Positions 50,501 through 60,195 of a DNA stretch of 64,000 bases are shown one piece after another. The stretch's first letter is position 1; each line of letters starts with the position of its first letter. The stretch covers positions 8,878,685-8,942,684 of the forward strand of contig OZ029923.1 in the NCBI GenBank assembly GCA_964023275.1. Reading direction: 5' to 3'. The notes beneath the pieces were generated by a model. That model was not told where the DNA came from, did not search any database, and saw only the letters and a list, made by a program, of their open reading frames with translations. This DNA comes from Norana najaformis. Lineage: Eukaryota; Annelida; Clitellata; Crassiclitellata; Hormogastridae. The translations under genes were made by a program, and so were the position numbers.

Positions 50501-50932
50501 GTTATAAGGAGGTTCTTGCTATTGCTTTTAAGGACTGTTAAAATGAGTTTCTTGTGTGGTAATGAACGATGTTCAATTTCTGGCCTTGTAAGATATGCAT
50601 GCGCTCTTGTCTAACTTTCTCTGCACTCACTGTAAACAAACTTGAAGGCTGTAAATATAAGCACTGCTAATTGTTGTTAGATTAAGCACTGATTACCTCA
50701 TATCTCGATATGCTTGCATTGAGGAAGAAAATGTTCACTTCATACACTCGGTTCTCTTTAGATTCAGCCTTATAATGTTATGACTCATTACAGGTCTTTA
50801 ATATGTATGCATGTATATGTAATATATGCCTGGTCTATATGTATATCCATGCATATATGTACCTGGTCTATATATACATGTATGTACACCGTTCTGTATA
50901 TGTTTATCAGATACGCATGCTTTATGCCATAT

Positions 50933-51038
<106 letters not shown>

Positions 51039-51639
51039 TACACACACATACACTTACTAGCTGTTGTTGGGTTTGGTTTTCTTTTCCTATGTAATGAGTT
51101 CCAGTTAATTGTAGTCTATATTTATTGCCATTATTATTATTTTTATTATTACTACTATTATTTTTGTTAGTTTAGAATTATTATTGTTTCTATTACTACA
51201 CCATATTTACATATTTTATAGCAGTAAATATGTTGTAGTATAGTAACACTTATTTATGTAACCTAAAGAAGACAGCATTACAATATATGTATGTATATAT
51301 ATGTATATATGTATATATATGTTTATATATATATTGTAGTGTAATGTAATGCTGAGCTTGACATAATCTCATTGTGATTTTGAATGTCTGTTTGTTCTTT
51401 GTTTTACTGGTTCCTTTGATGTCATTTTGTCAGTTCTGCTTCAGTGACTGTGTCCTCCAAAACCAAAACGTTTTAAGCTGACGTTCCTGTTGTTTATGAT
51501 GGCTTTGCTTCACAGAGAACAAACTCTAGATTACAAACTGTGTTCACAGTACATCATTTGAATTGCAGGCTCAACATAATTTACAACACTTCATTGTTGT
51601 TTTTCTTGCCCTATTTCAATCGCCTGCGTTTTGCCAGGT

Positions 51640-51718
51640 ACCTGGGCAATAGAAAAGCGCTTTTCAGAGATGCTTGAAAGGCGCTATATAAATGCTTGTT
51701 ACATTACATTACAAAGAG
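51640..51718 (+). repeat. Retroelement tail (GGCGCTATATAAAT, (CATTA)n)
   Basis: AAAAGCGCTTTTCAGAGATGCTTGAAAGGCGCTATATAAATGC and then TTACATTACATTAC. Hairpin plus CTATATAAAT plus short tandem end, as in the other tails in the window. Confidence 0.7.
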
Positions 51719-51754
51719 TGGATTTTGAAGTTAAAGAGGCATTCACATCGAAAG

Positions 51755-51890
51755 TGGTGGCCGCCAAGGTTACTCACAGGTTGACAGGATGCTCTATGTC
51801 ACCTTCACATGACTTGCTCAGGATTCCTAGTTGGGTCAAAGAAGCGAAATTAGCCACTTGGCCACTATGCCGACTCGTTAAAGAAGAGCT
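51755..51890 (-). repeat. CORE-type SINE, copy 5 (diverged)
   Basis: Minus strand: CGAGTCGGCATAGTGGCCAAGTGGCTAATTTCGC (box A), a weak box B, then ATCCTGAGCAAGTCATGTGAAGG. More diverged than the other copies. Confidence 0.55.
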
Positions 51891-51949
51891 CATCTGTGCG
51901 TGGTTAGCATGATGAGTGAGATTCATTATCACCGTTGTTCGTTTAAATG

Positions 51950-52750
51950 GGTGCCACGTTCCCCATGTACGTTCCGTCCTCTGTGAGATAAAAACCTGTG
52001 AGAGATCGGTGTGCAATCCGACACACTACTTACGTCGAAACGCGGCGCGTTACCGAAGTAGCTCTCCGGGCCCAATATGAATAATGTGATCGTGCTGTTT
52101 TTGTGTGCAAATGTCGCGATTCCTGATGCCACTGCGATATCAAAGGAGGTCGTTCACAATAATCTGTTGTTTTTCCCCTGAAATAGTGCCCCAGGAATCG
52201 TTCAATTTCGTTAAGTTGGCGTGGTCACGTGGCATTTTCCATCACTTCGCTGAACTCTTTAGTTCAACGGCGTAGAGGCCAAAAATGCCGGGGCCGTTCA
52301 ATAGAAAAAAGTTCGAATAGAGTGCACTGGGTAGGATAAGAAGCAGAACAACGTCACAACTACGTTCCAGCGGATTCGCGCTAGCAAATCCATTCGCTTT
52401 AACAGTATCGTCGAAACCGGTTTGGGGGCATCGTAATGGCGTCGCACCCCTAAACTCAATTAAATTGCAACGGCAGATAAATTATTTCTAATTATCGTCG
52501 GTTTACTGAACCGCAATCAACATGCAATATAACCGAACGCGATTCCTATCAATCATCTTTCAACTCTTCTTATCCAGCTCAGCTTCTCAAAACGGTATCG
52601 AAATCATCCTCGATACAGTAAAACGTGTAATCGTCAGTCGAACATCATTGCTAAATCTCCTCGCTGCCTACCCTCAATATTTCTTCTGCATTTTTGTCGA
52701 AGTAGATTGGTCGTAACATGCTTTTGGACTGACGGTGCACGAACTGGTTT
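51950..52750. other. CpG-richer, repeat-poor intergenic block
   Basis: This stretch has many CG dinucleotides (for example CGAAACGCGGCGCGTTACCG) in a window where CG is otherwise rare, and shows none of the SINE, LINE or simple repeats around it. It also has AT-rich homeobox-like sites (CTAATTATCG). No frame gives a recognisable protein. It could be a regulatory element, an unmethylated island or non-coding exon sequence. Confidence 0.35.
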
Positions 52751-52789
52751 GTCAAAGACCGTTAGCCTCGGTTTGATCGACCTTTCTAC

Positions 52790-52870
52790 CTACAGAACTG
52801 AAGGTGACCGAGCGGATGTCAAGACGGTTTTCCATTTCTGTGACCCGGGTTTGAATCCTCATCCTGTCAT
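52790..52870 (+). repeat. tRNA-derived SINE head or tRNA pseudogene
   Basis: GGTGACCGAGCGGATGTCAAGACGG has a box A and GTGACCCGGGTTTGAATCC a good box B, with Leu/Ser-type spacing. The acceptor stem does not close, so it is not called a functional tRNA. Confidence 0.6.
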
Positions 52871-53318
52871 GTGAAATCGACATGGATCGCAGTGTCGAGC
52901 TGTGCACCACCTTGAAGGCCATCAGCTTCGATAAGAGTGCCTCCCTCCTTTATCTGATAGGTGCTAGGTCAAAAAAGGAAGCTTATACCAAGTTATTTGG
53001 TAGGCTACATAGACACATCTGGCTTCCATTACAGCAACACTGCATGTCTAGTTGTAAGCCACAATTGGTGTGCTTTACTGGTTGTAGGCCACATTTGGTG
53101 TGCTTTTCCTTTCAGTAATGAATGAATGAATTAATTAATTAATTCAATAATTCATTCAGAGCATTTATATAGCACCAATTAGGGGTTTCTTAACTTTCTT
53201 ACTCCACCGGGTGTGATTGTCGTGATTCTTGTCGCGTTGGAGCGGCTCTGCGATCCGTAACTTTCCCGCGCAGGCGGTCGGTCAACGACTGTCGGAGATT
53301 GTACGACAGAAAGGCGAA

Positions 53319-53392
53319 TGGGAGGCCTATGCCAAGAATAGGTAGGCCTAGGCCAAGAATAGGTAGGCCTAGGCTCATATAGGCCCATAGAT
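53319..53392. repeat. 21-bp tandem repeat with AGGCCT palindromes
   Basis: About three units of GGCCTAGGCCAAGAATAGGTA, each with the palindrome TAGGCCTA. Confidence 0.8.
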
Positions 53393-53572
53393 GGCAGGCC
53401 AGACAGGCGGAGGCGAATCGATCACTTGGCGCTGATCGATAGCTTCGTTTCCCGGCATCTATGTCGGATGATACGATTGATGACAACTTAAAGAAATGAG
53501 AAAGGCTGTTAACCTGCGATAATCCATAGCCGTTCGATCGGATGTAAGCAGGGATTGTTATTATTAGGCCCT

Positions 53573-53606
53573 ATTGTTGTTGTTGTTGTTACTGTTGTTG
53601 TTGTTG

Positions 53607-53664
<58 letters not shown>

Positions 53665-53766
53665 ATCTCTTAAATATAGCCACTGTCGGTATGCGAGCTA
53701 CTACTATTACTACCACTACTACTGCTACTACTATTACTACTACTACTGCTACTACTACAACTAGGC

Positions 53767-53818
<52 letters not shown>

Positions 53819-53864
53819 AATCATCATCATAATCATCATCATCATCATTATTACTACTACTACT
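53573..53864. repeat. Compound trinucleotide repeat (TTG/TTA, then CTA, then CAT/TTA)
   Basis: TTGTTG turns into TTATTA (to 53663), then after a 36-bp spacer a CTA/ACT array (53700-53820) that turns into ATC and TTA/CTA. All derive from related triplets and produce homopolymer-like false frames on both strands. Confidence 0.97.
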
Positions 53865-54229
53865 GATTCGTGCCTTTGACCCAAACTAATTGTGCTAGCT
53901 CTACCAGCTCAACCCCTAGTCGTGTCCAGGCTGCTTGTTTTAGCGCGTTGGAGATTTGTGCATGATGTTAACCGGCACCTGCCTCGGTGGGTGATCAATT
54001 TAAATTACAACGCTAATCGCATTACGCTCGGTAAATTGGCTATATAGCATAGAGTTCTGTTCTGGCCAAGTTCTGCTTACGGACCTATAGATTCGGATTT
54101 AAATTTTCTTCGGTGCCTTCGTTTGAGAGCAAAGCCGAGAGCTTGAATAATTGGTTGAACTGATGTACATCAAGGAGCCTCTGTGCGTGAGGATTCCAGA
54201 TCGATCGTGGCTTATTTCAGAGTTTTGAA

Positions 54230-54365
54230 TCTCGGGCTAGCACGGTCCATACACGGGGACCTTAAGTGGCGTGGAGCCCATTCAAACGGGCAGCGGTGGT
54301 AAAGGATCTCACCCGATAAATTCATTGCAAAATGAGCAGGATCGAGGCCATACGGTCTCTGTAGA
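54230..54365 (-). repeat. Dispersed repeat, second copy (inverse of 32630)
   Basis: The minus strand reads GACCGTATGGCCTCGATCCTGCTCATTTTGC...ATCGGGTGAGATCC, matching 32630-32735. Confidence 0.8.
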
Positions 54366-54835
54366 AAACTGAAAGAGGTGAAGTGTTGGTGAGTTCGTGT
54401 ACATTTACTTGTATCATGTATCATTGTATACAAGGGCACTAATTCGGGCCGTCTTACAGGTTGAGATGATAAAACTTATATGAAATGAAATTTGACTAGT
54501 TTCAAATAGGTGATGTGAGTTTACAGCAGTGTGGGGAGACTTAACAGAACAGCAGTGAACGGGGCAACTCAGCATTGGATTGTTCTACGTTGGACAATCT
54601 CCGAAATTTCTCTGCGCGACACAAAAGCAGCAGCACCGGCGCTCTATAAATCAGGTCCGCTAGAGCCAAGTTGTGAGGTCATTTTGGTGCCAGGTCAGAA
54701 TCCGGGGAGAGGATTTAGGCCAGGAAAGACAGCGTGATGAGAAGAATAGAAAAACTGAATAGGGTAGCCCTATAATATATTAGAATAGAACATTCCACAA
54801 TAGAATGGATTAGCCTGATAACAACTAGATTAAAA

Positions 54836-55130
54836 AAGTAAAGTATCCCGTATCCCACAAGTAAGACGTTGGGGAGGCGTTCATTTTCTTTCTTTGAGTC
54901 CTTGCTAGTGAGTTATCTAGAGTTACCTGATGTTATCTGAGTTACTTCGCTTATTAGCTAAGTAAAGTAAAGTATCTCATATCCCTAAGTGAAACATAGG
55001 GGAGGCGCTCGTTTCCTTTTCTTCAGGCCCTTGAGCCGGCAGTGGACGAATTCCAAGGTCCTGGACACGGGGTCAGTGCATCGCAGGACTTGCCGTTTAC
55101 TTCCCAGCTTAAGCCGGTACCAAATTATAC
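54836..55130 (+). repeat. Dispersed repeat, one partial and one full copy
   Basis: 54836-54905 and 54963-55130 both begin AGTAAAGTAT...GTA(T)CCC and share GGGGAGGCG(T/C)TC. The second runs on through GGCCCTTGAGCCGGCAG and AAGCCGGTACC, as at 30956-31125. Confidence 0.75.
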
Positions 55131-55134
55131 TGCT

Positions 55135-55245
55135 TGGTTACAGAGACACGGTGTGCGCAAACAACTTGCCCAGGGTCGTTACACGGAGTCGAACCCGCAA
55201 CCGCACGATCACTGTTGAAACGCGTTACCAACTAGATTAGGCTAA
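55135..55245 (-). repeat. CORE-type SINE, copy 6
   Basis: Minus strand: CTAATCTAGTTGGTAACGCGTTTCAACAG (box A-like), GGTTGCGGGTTCGACTCCGTG (good box B), then CGACCCTGGGCAAGTTGTTTGCG. The last block is the closest in the window to the MIR-type CORE. Confidence 0.8.
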
Positions 55246-55323
55246 GTTATAATCAATTAGATTAAGCTATGGAGAATCTGATTCGTTCGTGTGAGATGAG
55301 ATAGTGTTCGATTAGTTTGGAGA

Positions 55324-55673
55324 CTAATGTTTGACGGCCCTATAATAAGATATGGCGCCTATGACGAGCAGCATTAGACTAAGACATCCGACCGTCGACA
55401 GGACGATGTAGATTGGAACCTCCGAATGGAGATGCGGATGAGGCTGCTGATGCTGGTGTGTTCCTGATGAAGATGGGTCGGTCTTTGCGACGACCGCTGA
55501 AATCTTGCGGGCGGCTGGACTTACGTCACTCGACGTAAGATGAGGAGGCAGGTTAGGCTGCCGCTTGGAATTGACGTTGCCAAGACGACGCGTTGATGAT
55601 GATGAGGAGGAGACAGATGACCTGGAAGTTGGACATACCCAGTCCTCGATGACCTTCGAACCGGAAGCGTCAC
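55324..55673 (-). CDS. Putative membrane protein, last coding exon with transmembrane helix
   Basis: Two bases, 115 codons and TAG, open throughout on the minus strand after an acceptor TTATTTTGGCGCAG. It reads DASGSKVIEDWVCPTSRSSV, then a Ser run and a basic/His-rich stalk (SSSSSSTRRLG ... THQHQQPHPHLH), then PIYIVLSTVGCLSLMLLVIG (about residues 86-105) and a short tail AISYYRAVKH. A 20-residue uncharged helix followed by Arg/Lys is a type I membrane anchor. I do not recognise the family. Function unknown; the layout suggests a cell-surface protein. Confidence 0.55.
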
Positions 55674-55963
55674 CTGCGCCAAAATAACAATGAGGTCAGA
55701 GTTGAAATTCAGGTCACGTTGAGGTCAACTGGATTAAAATACGCTGAGATAATCACCCGTAGATCAAAACGGGGCCAGGAGTTGGAGACGCCAGTGGCCC
55801 GGGAAGTGTTTAAAAGTTGTGAGTCTACCTCAACCAAGTACAAACCTAAGGTGGATAAAATTATACATTATATCGAATATTATCTATAAGAATAGGTAGA
55901 TATCTCCGTTGCCCAAAATCGTTGTGTGAGCAAGCTCCTGCCACGGCGTCACAGAGTCAGAAC

Positions 55964-56101
55964 TTGTGTGAGCATCGGCGTTTTTGGCGTCATGGCTCCC
56001 GAGCTCCTGGGAGACCTCCATTGCTATCGAACTCTGTCGAAAGATTGGGGTTCTCCTGTGCAAGGACCTCAGGTAAATTGTTGGTGCACGACTGACGTCA
56101 G
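55964..56101 (-). CDS. Putative membrane protein, tentative middle exon
   Basis: The acceptor GTTTATTTCCCCAG is strong. The frame reads DVSRAPTIYLRSLHRRTPIF then RQSSIAMEVSQELGSHD and ends at a weak donor A|GTTCTG chosen only because it fits the phase of the TM exon (138 nt: 2+135+1). The upstream junction also fits (A + CT = Thr). The 3' boundary is uncertain. Confidence 0.4.
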
Positions 56102-56328
56102 CTGGGGAAATAAACGGCAAGTCCTATGATGCACGGGCCTTTGGGATTCGTTCCTTCCCAACGTAAGGGCCAAACAGAAGCAGATGAGAGCCTCCCGTAT
56201 GTGTCACATCGGCTGTAGGAGAGCTTTGGGAAGTTATACGATTGCGTATGTGAGCTTCAGCTTGAAGTTGTGCATTACAAAAACGGCGCTATAGAAGTTC
56301 AACTTCTTGACGGAACGGGTCAACCTAC

Positions 56329-56662
56329 TGAGTATGGCGGTGAAGGAATAATGTCGACATAAACTTTGACCCGGCGGCGAATCGTTGGCGGACGGCGCAG
56401 AGAACCGGATTGGGTTTCCGACAGACAGGTCAGTGACGTTCAAGGCAAACAGGTAGTTCTGCTTCTCAGAGGCACAGGGCACCGACGACCAGGCGATCGG
56501 GTTGAAGAGTGGGAAGTAGAGGCCAAGAACATCGCCCTGGTGGAAGCGAATGGCGTGCCCCGTCTTTAGGGACACCTCCTGGAAACGCAGCTCCGAAGGA
56601 CGAAACATCGTCTGACCGACGAGAGTGTATTTGTGATCGTCGCTAACACTTGGTCGCCACAC
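56329..56662 (-). CDS. Putative membrane protein, extracellular domain exon
   Basis: 111 codons plus one base. It starts VWRPSVSDDHKYTLVGQTMF, continues IRFHQGDVLGLYFPLFNPIA and YLFALNVTDLSVGNPIRFSA, and ends CRHYSFTAIL at a CTCA|GTAGGT donor. The order WRP...YxLVGxT...GDVxGxY looks to me like a repeated beta-sandwich type seen in many extracellular proteins of marine invertebrates; I have no family name for it. One NxT glycosylation site. After the donor the sequence becomes repeat-like (TTCTATAGCGCC). Confidence 0.55.
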
Positions 56663-56905
56663 CTGATGGCAGATACCATAGGTAATGTAACGATAATGTA
56701 ATATGATGATAATGAAATGTCGGTCGCCACACCTGATGGCAGATACCACAGGTAATGTAACGATAATGTAATATGATGATAGTGAAATGTCGCAGGTAAT
56801 GTAACGATAATGTAATATGATGATAATGAAATGTCGGTCGCCACACCTGATGACACATACCACAGGTAATGTAACGGTAATGTAATACGATGATAATGAA
56901 ATATA
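56652..56905. repeat. 70-bp minisatellite that includes a splice acceptor
   Basis: Units at 56652-56721, 56722-56791, a partial at 56792-56835 and 56836-56905. Plus-strand unit: GGTCGCCACACCTGATGGCA, GATACCA(T/C)AGGTAATGTAAC, GATAATGTAATATGATGATA, ATGAAATGTC. Its first part is the acceptor and first 11 bases of the minus-strand exon (GCCATCAG|GTGTGGCGACC), so the intron-exon junction was copied two more times upstream. Confidence 0.92.
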
Positions 56906-57092
56906 ACGTAATGACGATAACAATGATAGCGCTATATAAACGATGACTCTATTATGACTCTAGGTGGATATGAGCGTCACAATTGGCAAATGCCATACAT
57001 GATATTGATGGCGCTATACACAAAGTTAAACTATATTGAAACTCCAGACGCAGGTGAGCTCCATATCTATCAATAACACGCATTGGCTGTGC

Positions 57093-57224
<132 letters not shown>

Positions 57225-57385
57225 GCGAATTGAACATATATCTGTAAACTTAGTATTTCATTTGACAGCTTCTGCTGTATCTGATGCCTTCTCTATCTAT
57301 TCAATGTTGATATGAAATAAAATTGAAGGAGTCAGTATTGCAACGATTTCCTGGTTAAGGTAAGACAATTCGAGGCAGGGCAAGT

Positions 57386-57625
57386 AAGGTAAGGTAAGGT
57401 AAGGTAAGGTAAGGTAAGGTAAGGTAAGGTAAGGTAAGGTAAGGTAAGGTAAGGTAAGGTAAGGTAAGGTAAGGTAAGGTAAGGTAAGGTAAGGTAAGGT
57501 AAGGTAAGGTAAGGTAAGGTAAGGTAAGGTAAGGTAAGGTAAGGTAAGGTAAGGTAAGGTAAGGTAAGGTAAGGTAAGGTAAGGTAAGGTAAGGTAAGGT
57601 AAGGTAAGGTAAGGTAAGGTGAGGT
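57386..57625. repeat. (AAGGT)47 pentanucleotide satellite
   Basis: 57386-57620 is 47 perfect AAGGT units, then one GAGGT. Plus-strand reading AAGGTAAGG equals a consensus 5' splice site (AAG|GTAAG) every 5 bp. It is perfect over 235 bp, so recent or still changing in length. Confidence 0.99.
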
Positions 57626-58049
57626 AAACCTAAGTAAAGAGATGCATTAAAGAGAAACGCGACCTGCTTCCTTTCGTCTGATTATTTGCTAAATTAATCC
57701 GGGGTTTGCGTGAGAAACCATAATCGCACCGGATGCAGTCTCCCTAGGCATCACGCATTTCGCACACAGGTCGGTGTTTAACCCTCACCGCTCCGCGCAA
57801 AAAAGGAAAGGTTGGGCTTCACGTCTGCAACCGACTTAAGCCACCCCTTCTGCTGCTGCTGCAGCAGGCAATCAGCTAACAGCTCCGTCTGTCCGTGGCG
57901 ATGCATAGCATCAGTCAAATCATTGAAGCGCATCGCAGCTTGATCCTAGGTAGCGGCGGCCGTTTCTACTTAACCAACCTTGTGGTTAATATGTCAGAAA
58001 TGTTTTCATGCGCCACGGTCACCACAACCGACCCATGTCTTTGCAGGCA
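57626..58049. other. Non-repetitive stretch upstream of the polypurine tract
   Basis: CpG-richer than average with a CTGCTGCTGCTGCAGCAG palindrome (57850-57868). Short frames on both strands; none recognisable. It may belong to the minus-strand gene as intron or unrecognised exon. Confidence 0.4.
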
Positions 58050-58548
58050 GCAGGGCAGGGAGGAGGACGAGGAGAAGGGGGAAGAGAGAGAAGAAGGCGA
58101 AGAGGAAGAGGAGAATGGGGAGGATGATCAGAAAGAGGCAGAGTAAGGGAAAGGAAAGGGCAAAAGGATGAGAGTAGAGAAGGCAGATAGGAGGAGAAGA
58201 GGAAGGAATAGAGGAGAGGAGAAGAGAGGGAAGGAGAATGAGAAGAAAGAAGTGGATTGTAGAAGACGAGAAGGATGAGGAGGAAGAGAGGAGAGAAGAA
58301 TAGAGGACAGGAGGAGGAAGAAGAAGAAGAGGGGAATATGAGGATAAGGAGGAGAAAGAGAGCAAGAGAAGCGGATGGAGGGATAGAAGGGACGAAACAA
58401 AGAGGCATATGAGTATAGAGATATAGATGAAAAGAGGAACACGAGATGGGGAAGAAAGAGGAATATGGGAGGAAGTGAATGGGAGGAAGAGGAGTAGAAA
58501 AGAGAGAGAGAGGAGTTAGAGAAGAGAATAGGGAGGAGGCCTTGGTTG
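58050..58548. repeat. About 500-bp polypurine/polypyrimidine tract
   Basis: The plus strand is almost entirely A and G (GGAGGAGAAGAGG-type), with isolated T and few C. The minus strand is therefore C/T and gives long Ser/Leu/Pro/Phe frames (up to 214 codons) that are compositional artefacts. Confidence 0.95.
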
Positions 58549-58869
58549 AGATTCTCGTCCAACATCTGTCGTCAAGCCACGCATGAGCACGCATTCTGAC
58601 GGGTGCAGCTTGCGCCGATTGCGCTGTCAACTGCGTGGCTACCTTTGCAACTGAATCCGTCACCCGTGCCCCAAAGGGCCTCGTTTCTTATTCACCTTCT
58701 GTTAAGAGCTGCGCCTGTTAAATGATCTGGCAGAATCCCATTTGCAAATATGATGCGATGTTGTTGAATTATTGAGAGCAAGGACCTTTGGACAACGGGC
58801 TTTGTTGGCAGTGGGCTACTCAATCCGAATACTAGTTATACAATGCATGAGCTTATATTACATCAGTCT
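58549..58869. other. Unassigned sequence
   Basis: GC-richer at 58549-58680. A minus-strand segment after TTGACAG reads a Cys-rich AIGASCTRQNACSCVA before a stop; too short to call. Otherwise nothing. Confidence 0.35.
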
Positions 58870-59215
58870 TGTCTTGTCTTCAACCGTCCTCGAGCCGAGG
58901 ATTGGATGTACCACGGACAACTTTGTGCCATCTGCTTCTGTCCCTCGTCTCTTGTAATAACTGGTCGAACGATAATTCAGACCACGACTTGATGTTGTCT
59001 ATCCGTGTCATCTTGGGTCTTCCCCGAGCTCGGGATCCAGGCATTGTAAATGATATCTTTCTCTAGGCAGTCTCCACTCTTTTATGGCACATGCTCGAAG
59101 TATGAAAGCTTCCTCTCTTTGATTAATCCGAGCAGACTCCTCTCTACTCCTGCCGTCTCTAGAACCCACTCATTTGTCTTCTGAGCAGTCCACTCTACTC
59201 TAAGAATAGAATATT
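58870..59215 (-). mobile_element. LINE ORF2 3' end, frameshifted
   Basis: The minus strand carries, in shifting frames, LLGLIKERKLSYFEHVP, then CLEKDIIYNAW, a G-R-PKM segment, WSELS and TRDRSRWHKVV. This order is the C-terminal end of an endonuclease/reverse-transcriptase retrotransposon different from the GPSLWN type elsewhere. Several shifts show it is dead. Confidence 0.75.
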
Positions 59216-59904
59216 ACAAAAGAACAGCACAGATATGGTTTGACCAAGATTCATTTAGACGACGCAGGTTTTTCGGCCGTAAACTGAAACCAAAATCTGG
59301 CAAGGCCAGCTACAATCAGCAATTTGTAAGAATTCTGGGCAAGGATGGATTCAAGGGCAATCCGGAAAATGGAGACTACGCCATTTACTTTAGGGGTCAC
59401 ACCATGAAGTTGGTTACTAAAATGGTGATGTAAATTATAGAAAACTGTAAAAAAAGTACTAAAATCTGTAGAATGATGACTCATATTGAGCTGCGCCAAT
59501 GAAGATCGACAGAAAAAGATTATTATGGAAATTCGGAGACTGAAAATTACTGGAATCTAGCATCCGAAGACACCACGTCCAATAAGTCGAGATGACTAAA
59601 ACAGGTCCACAGATTTTTTTAGACTTCAACTGGGTCCTCAAAAATGTCTTGAAATATTTGTTCACCTTCCTACGCCTCCACCAAGGTCATTTGTCCCGCT
59701 GCCAGTATGCCCATATACGCCCATGTGGAACCGACATGGGACCATATAGGGGCCATAAGGGTCCCTCCAAATGTTTCTGGGCATGCTTGTAGGGCCCCTT
59801 TTCTCATTCTGAATCGGCCTGTGGATTTGGACTGTTTTCCTCTCTCACTCACCAAACAGTCCTCATTCTGACTCTCTTCTATTCATCCCTAATATTACAA
59901 ATAA
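59216..59904. other. Unassigned sequence with an imperfect palindrome
   Basis: Nothing coding seen. 59709-59726 and 59734-59752 form an imperfect inverted repeat (CCCATATACGCCCATGT / ACATGGGACCATATAGGG). Confidence 0.5.
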
Positions 59905-60195
59905 TTAGAAACTTATATAGCGCCGGTGTCTTTTGGATAAAAGTAAACAACCGATGGCGCATCAAAACCATGTAGCGATCAGGTCAATATCCAGACGATC
60001 AGTCCACAGTGGCAGAGAGGCAGCCTGTGGTGGAGGAGCAGTTTGAAAAAGGTAAGTCTGAAGTTGAGGACGAAATGACACAAGCAACTGAGCAGAACGA
60101 ACAGGTGCAGAAAAACAGTTCCAAAATCTAGGTCCATCAAACGAAAAACTCCGTTCATCAAGAACAGTACTAGTCTTATGTAATACCAAAGAAAA
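59905..60195 (-). mobile_element. LINE ORF2 3' end, minus strand
   Basis: Minus strand: RSFSFDGPRFWNCFSAPVRS then FRPQLQTYLF, i.e. the F-x-GPxxWN-x-(L/F)x-x-x-(V/L)R ... F-x-x-x-LxTYLF block, followed near 59915-59925 by the tail GGCGCTATATAAG. The frame is open for 75 codons. Confidence 0.85.

Noticed and set aside
52790..52870. Functional tRNA gene
   Set aside because: Boxes A and B are good but the acceptor and anticodon stems do not pair. A tRNA-derived SINE or pseudogene fits better.
53555..53884. Poly-Leu, poly-Val, poly-Asn and poly-Thr frames
   Set aside because: Translation of trinucleotide repeats in all frames.
56234..56923. One continuous 229-codon minus-strand protein through the 70-bp repeat
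   Set aside because: Its first half is the repeat translated in several frames and its last 25 codons are repeat-like tail. Only the middle has domain character, and the splice signals cut it out.
57386..57625. Telomeric or CRISPR-like array
   Set aside because: The pentamer AAGGT is not a known telomere unit, the array is internal, and there are no spacers.
58006..58663. Minus-strand frames of 119-214 codons rich in Ser, Leu, Pro, Phe
   Set aside because: Direct result of the polypyrimidine strand, which has almost no stop codons. No domain-like pattern.
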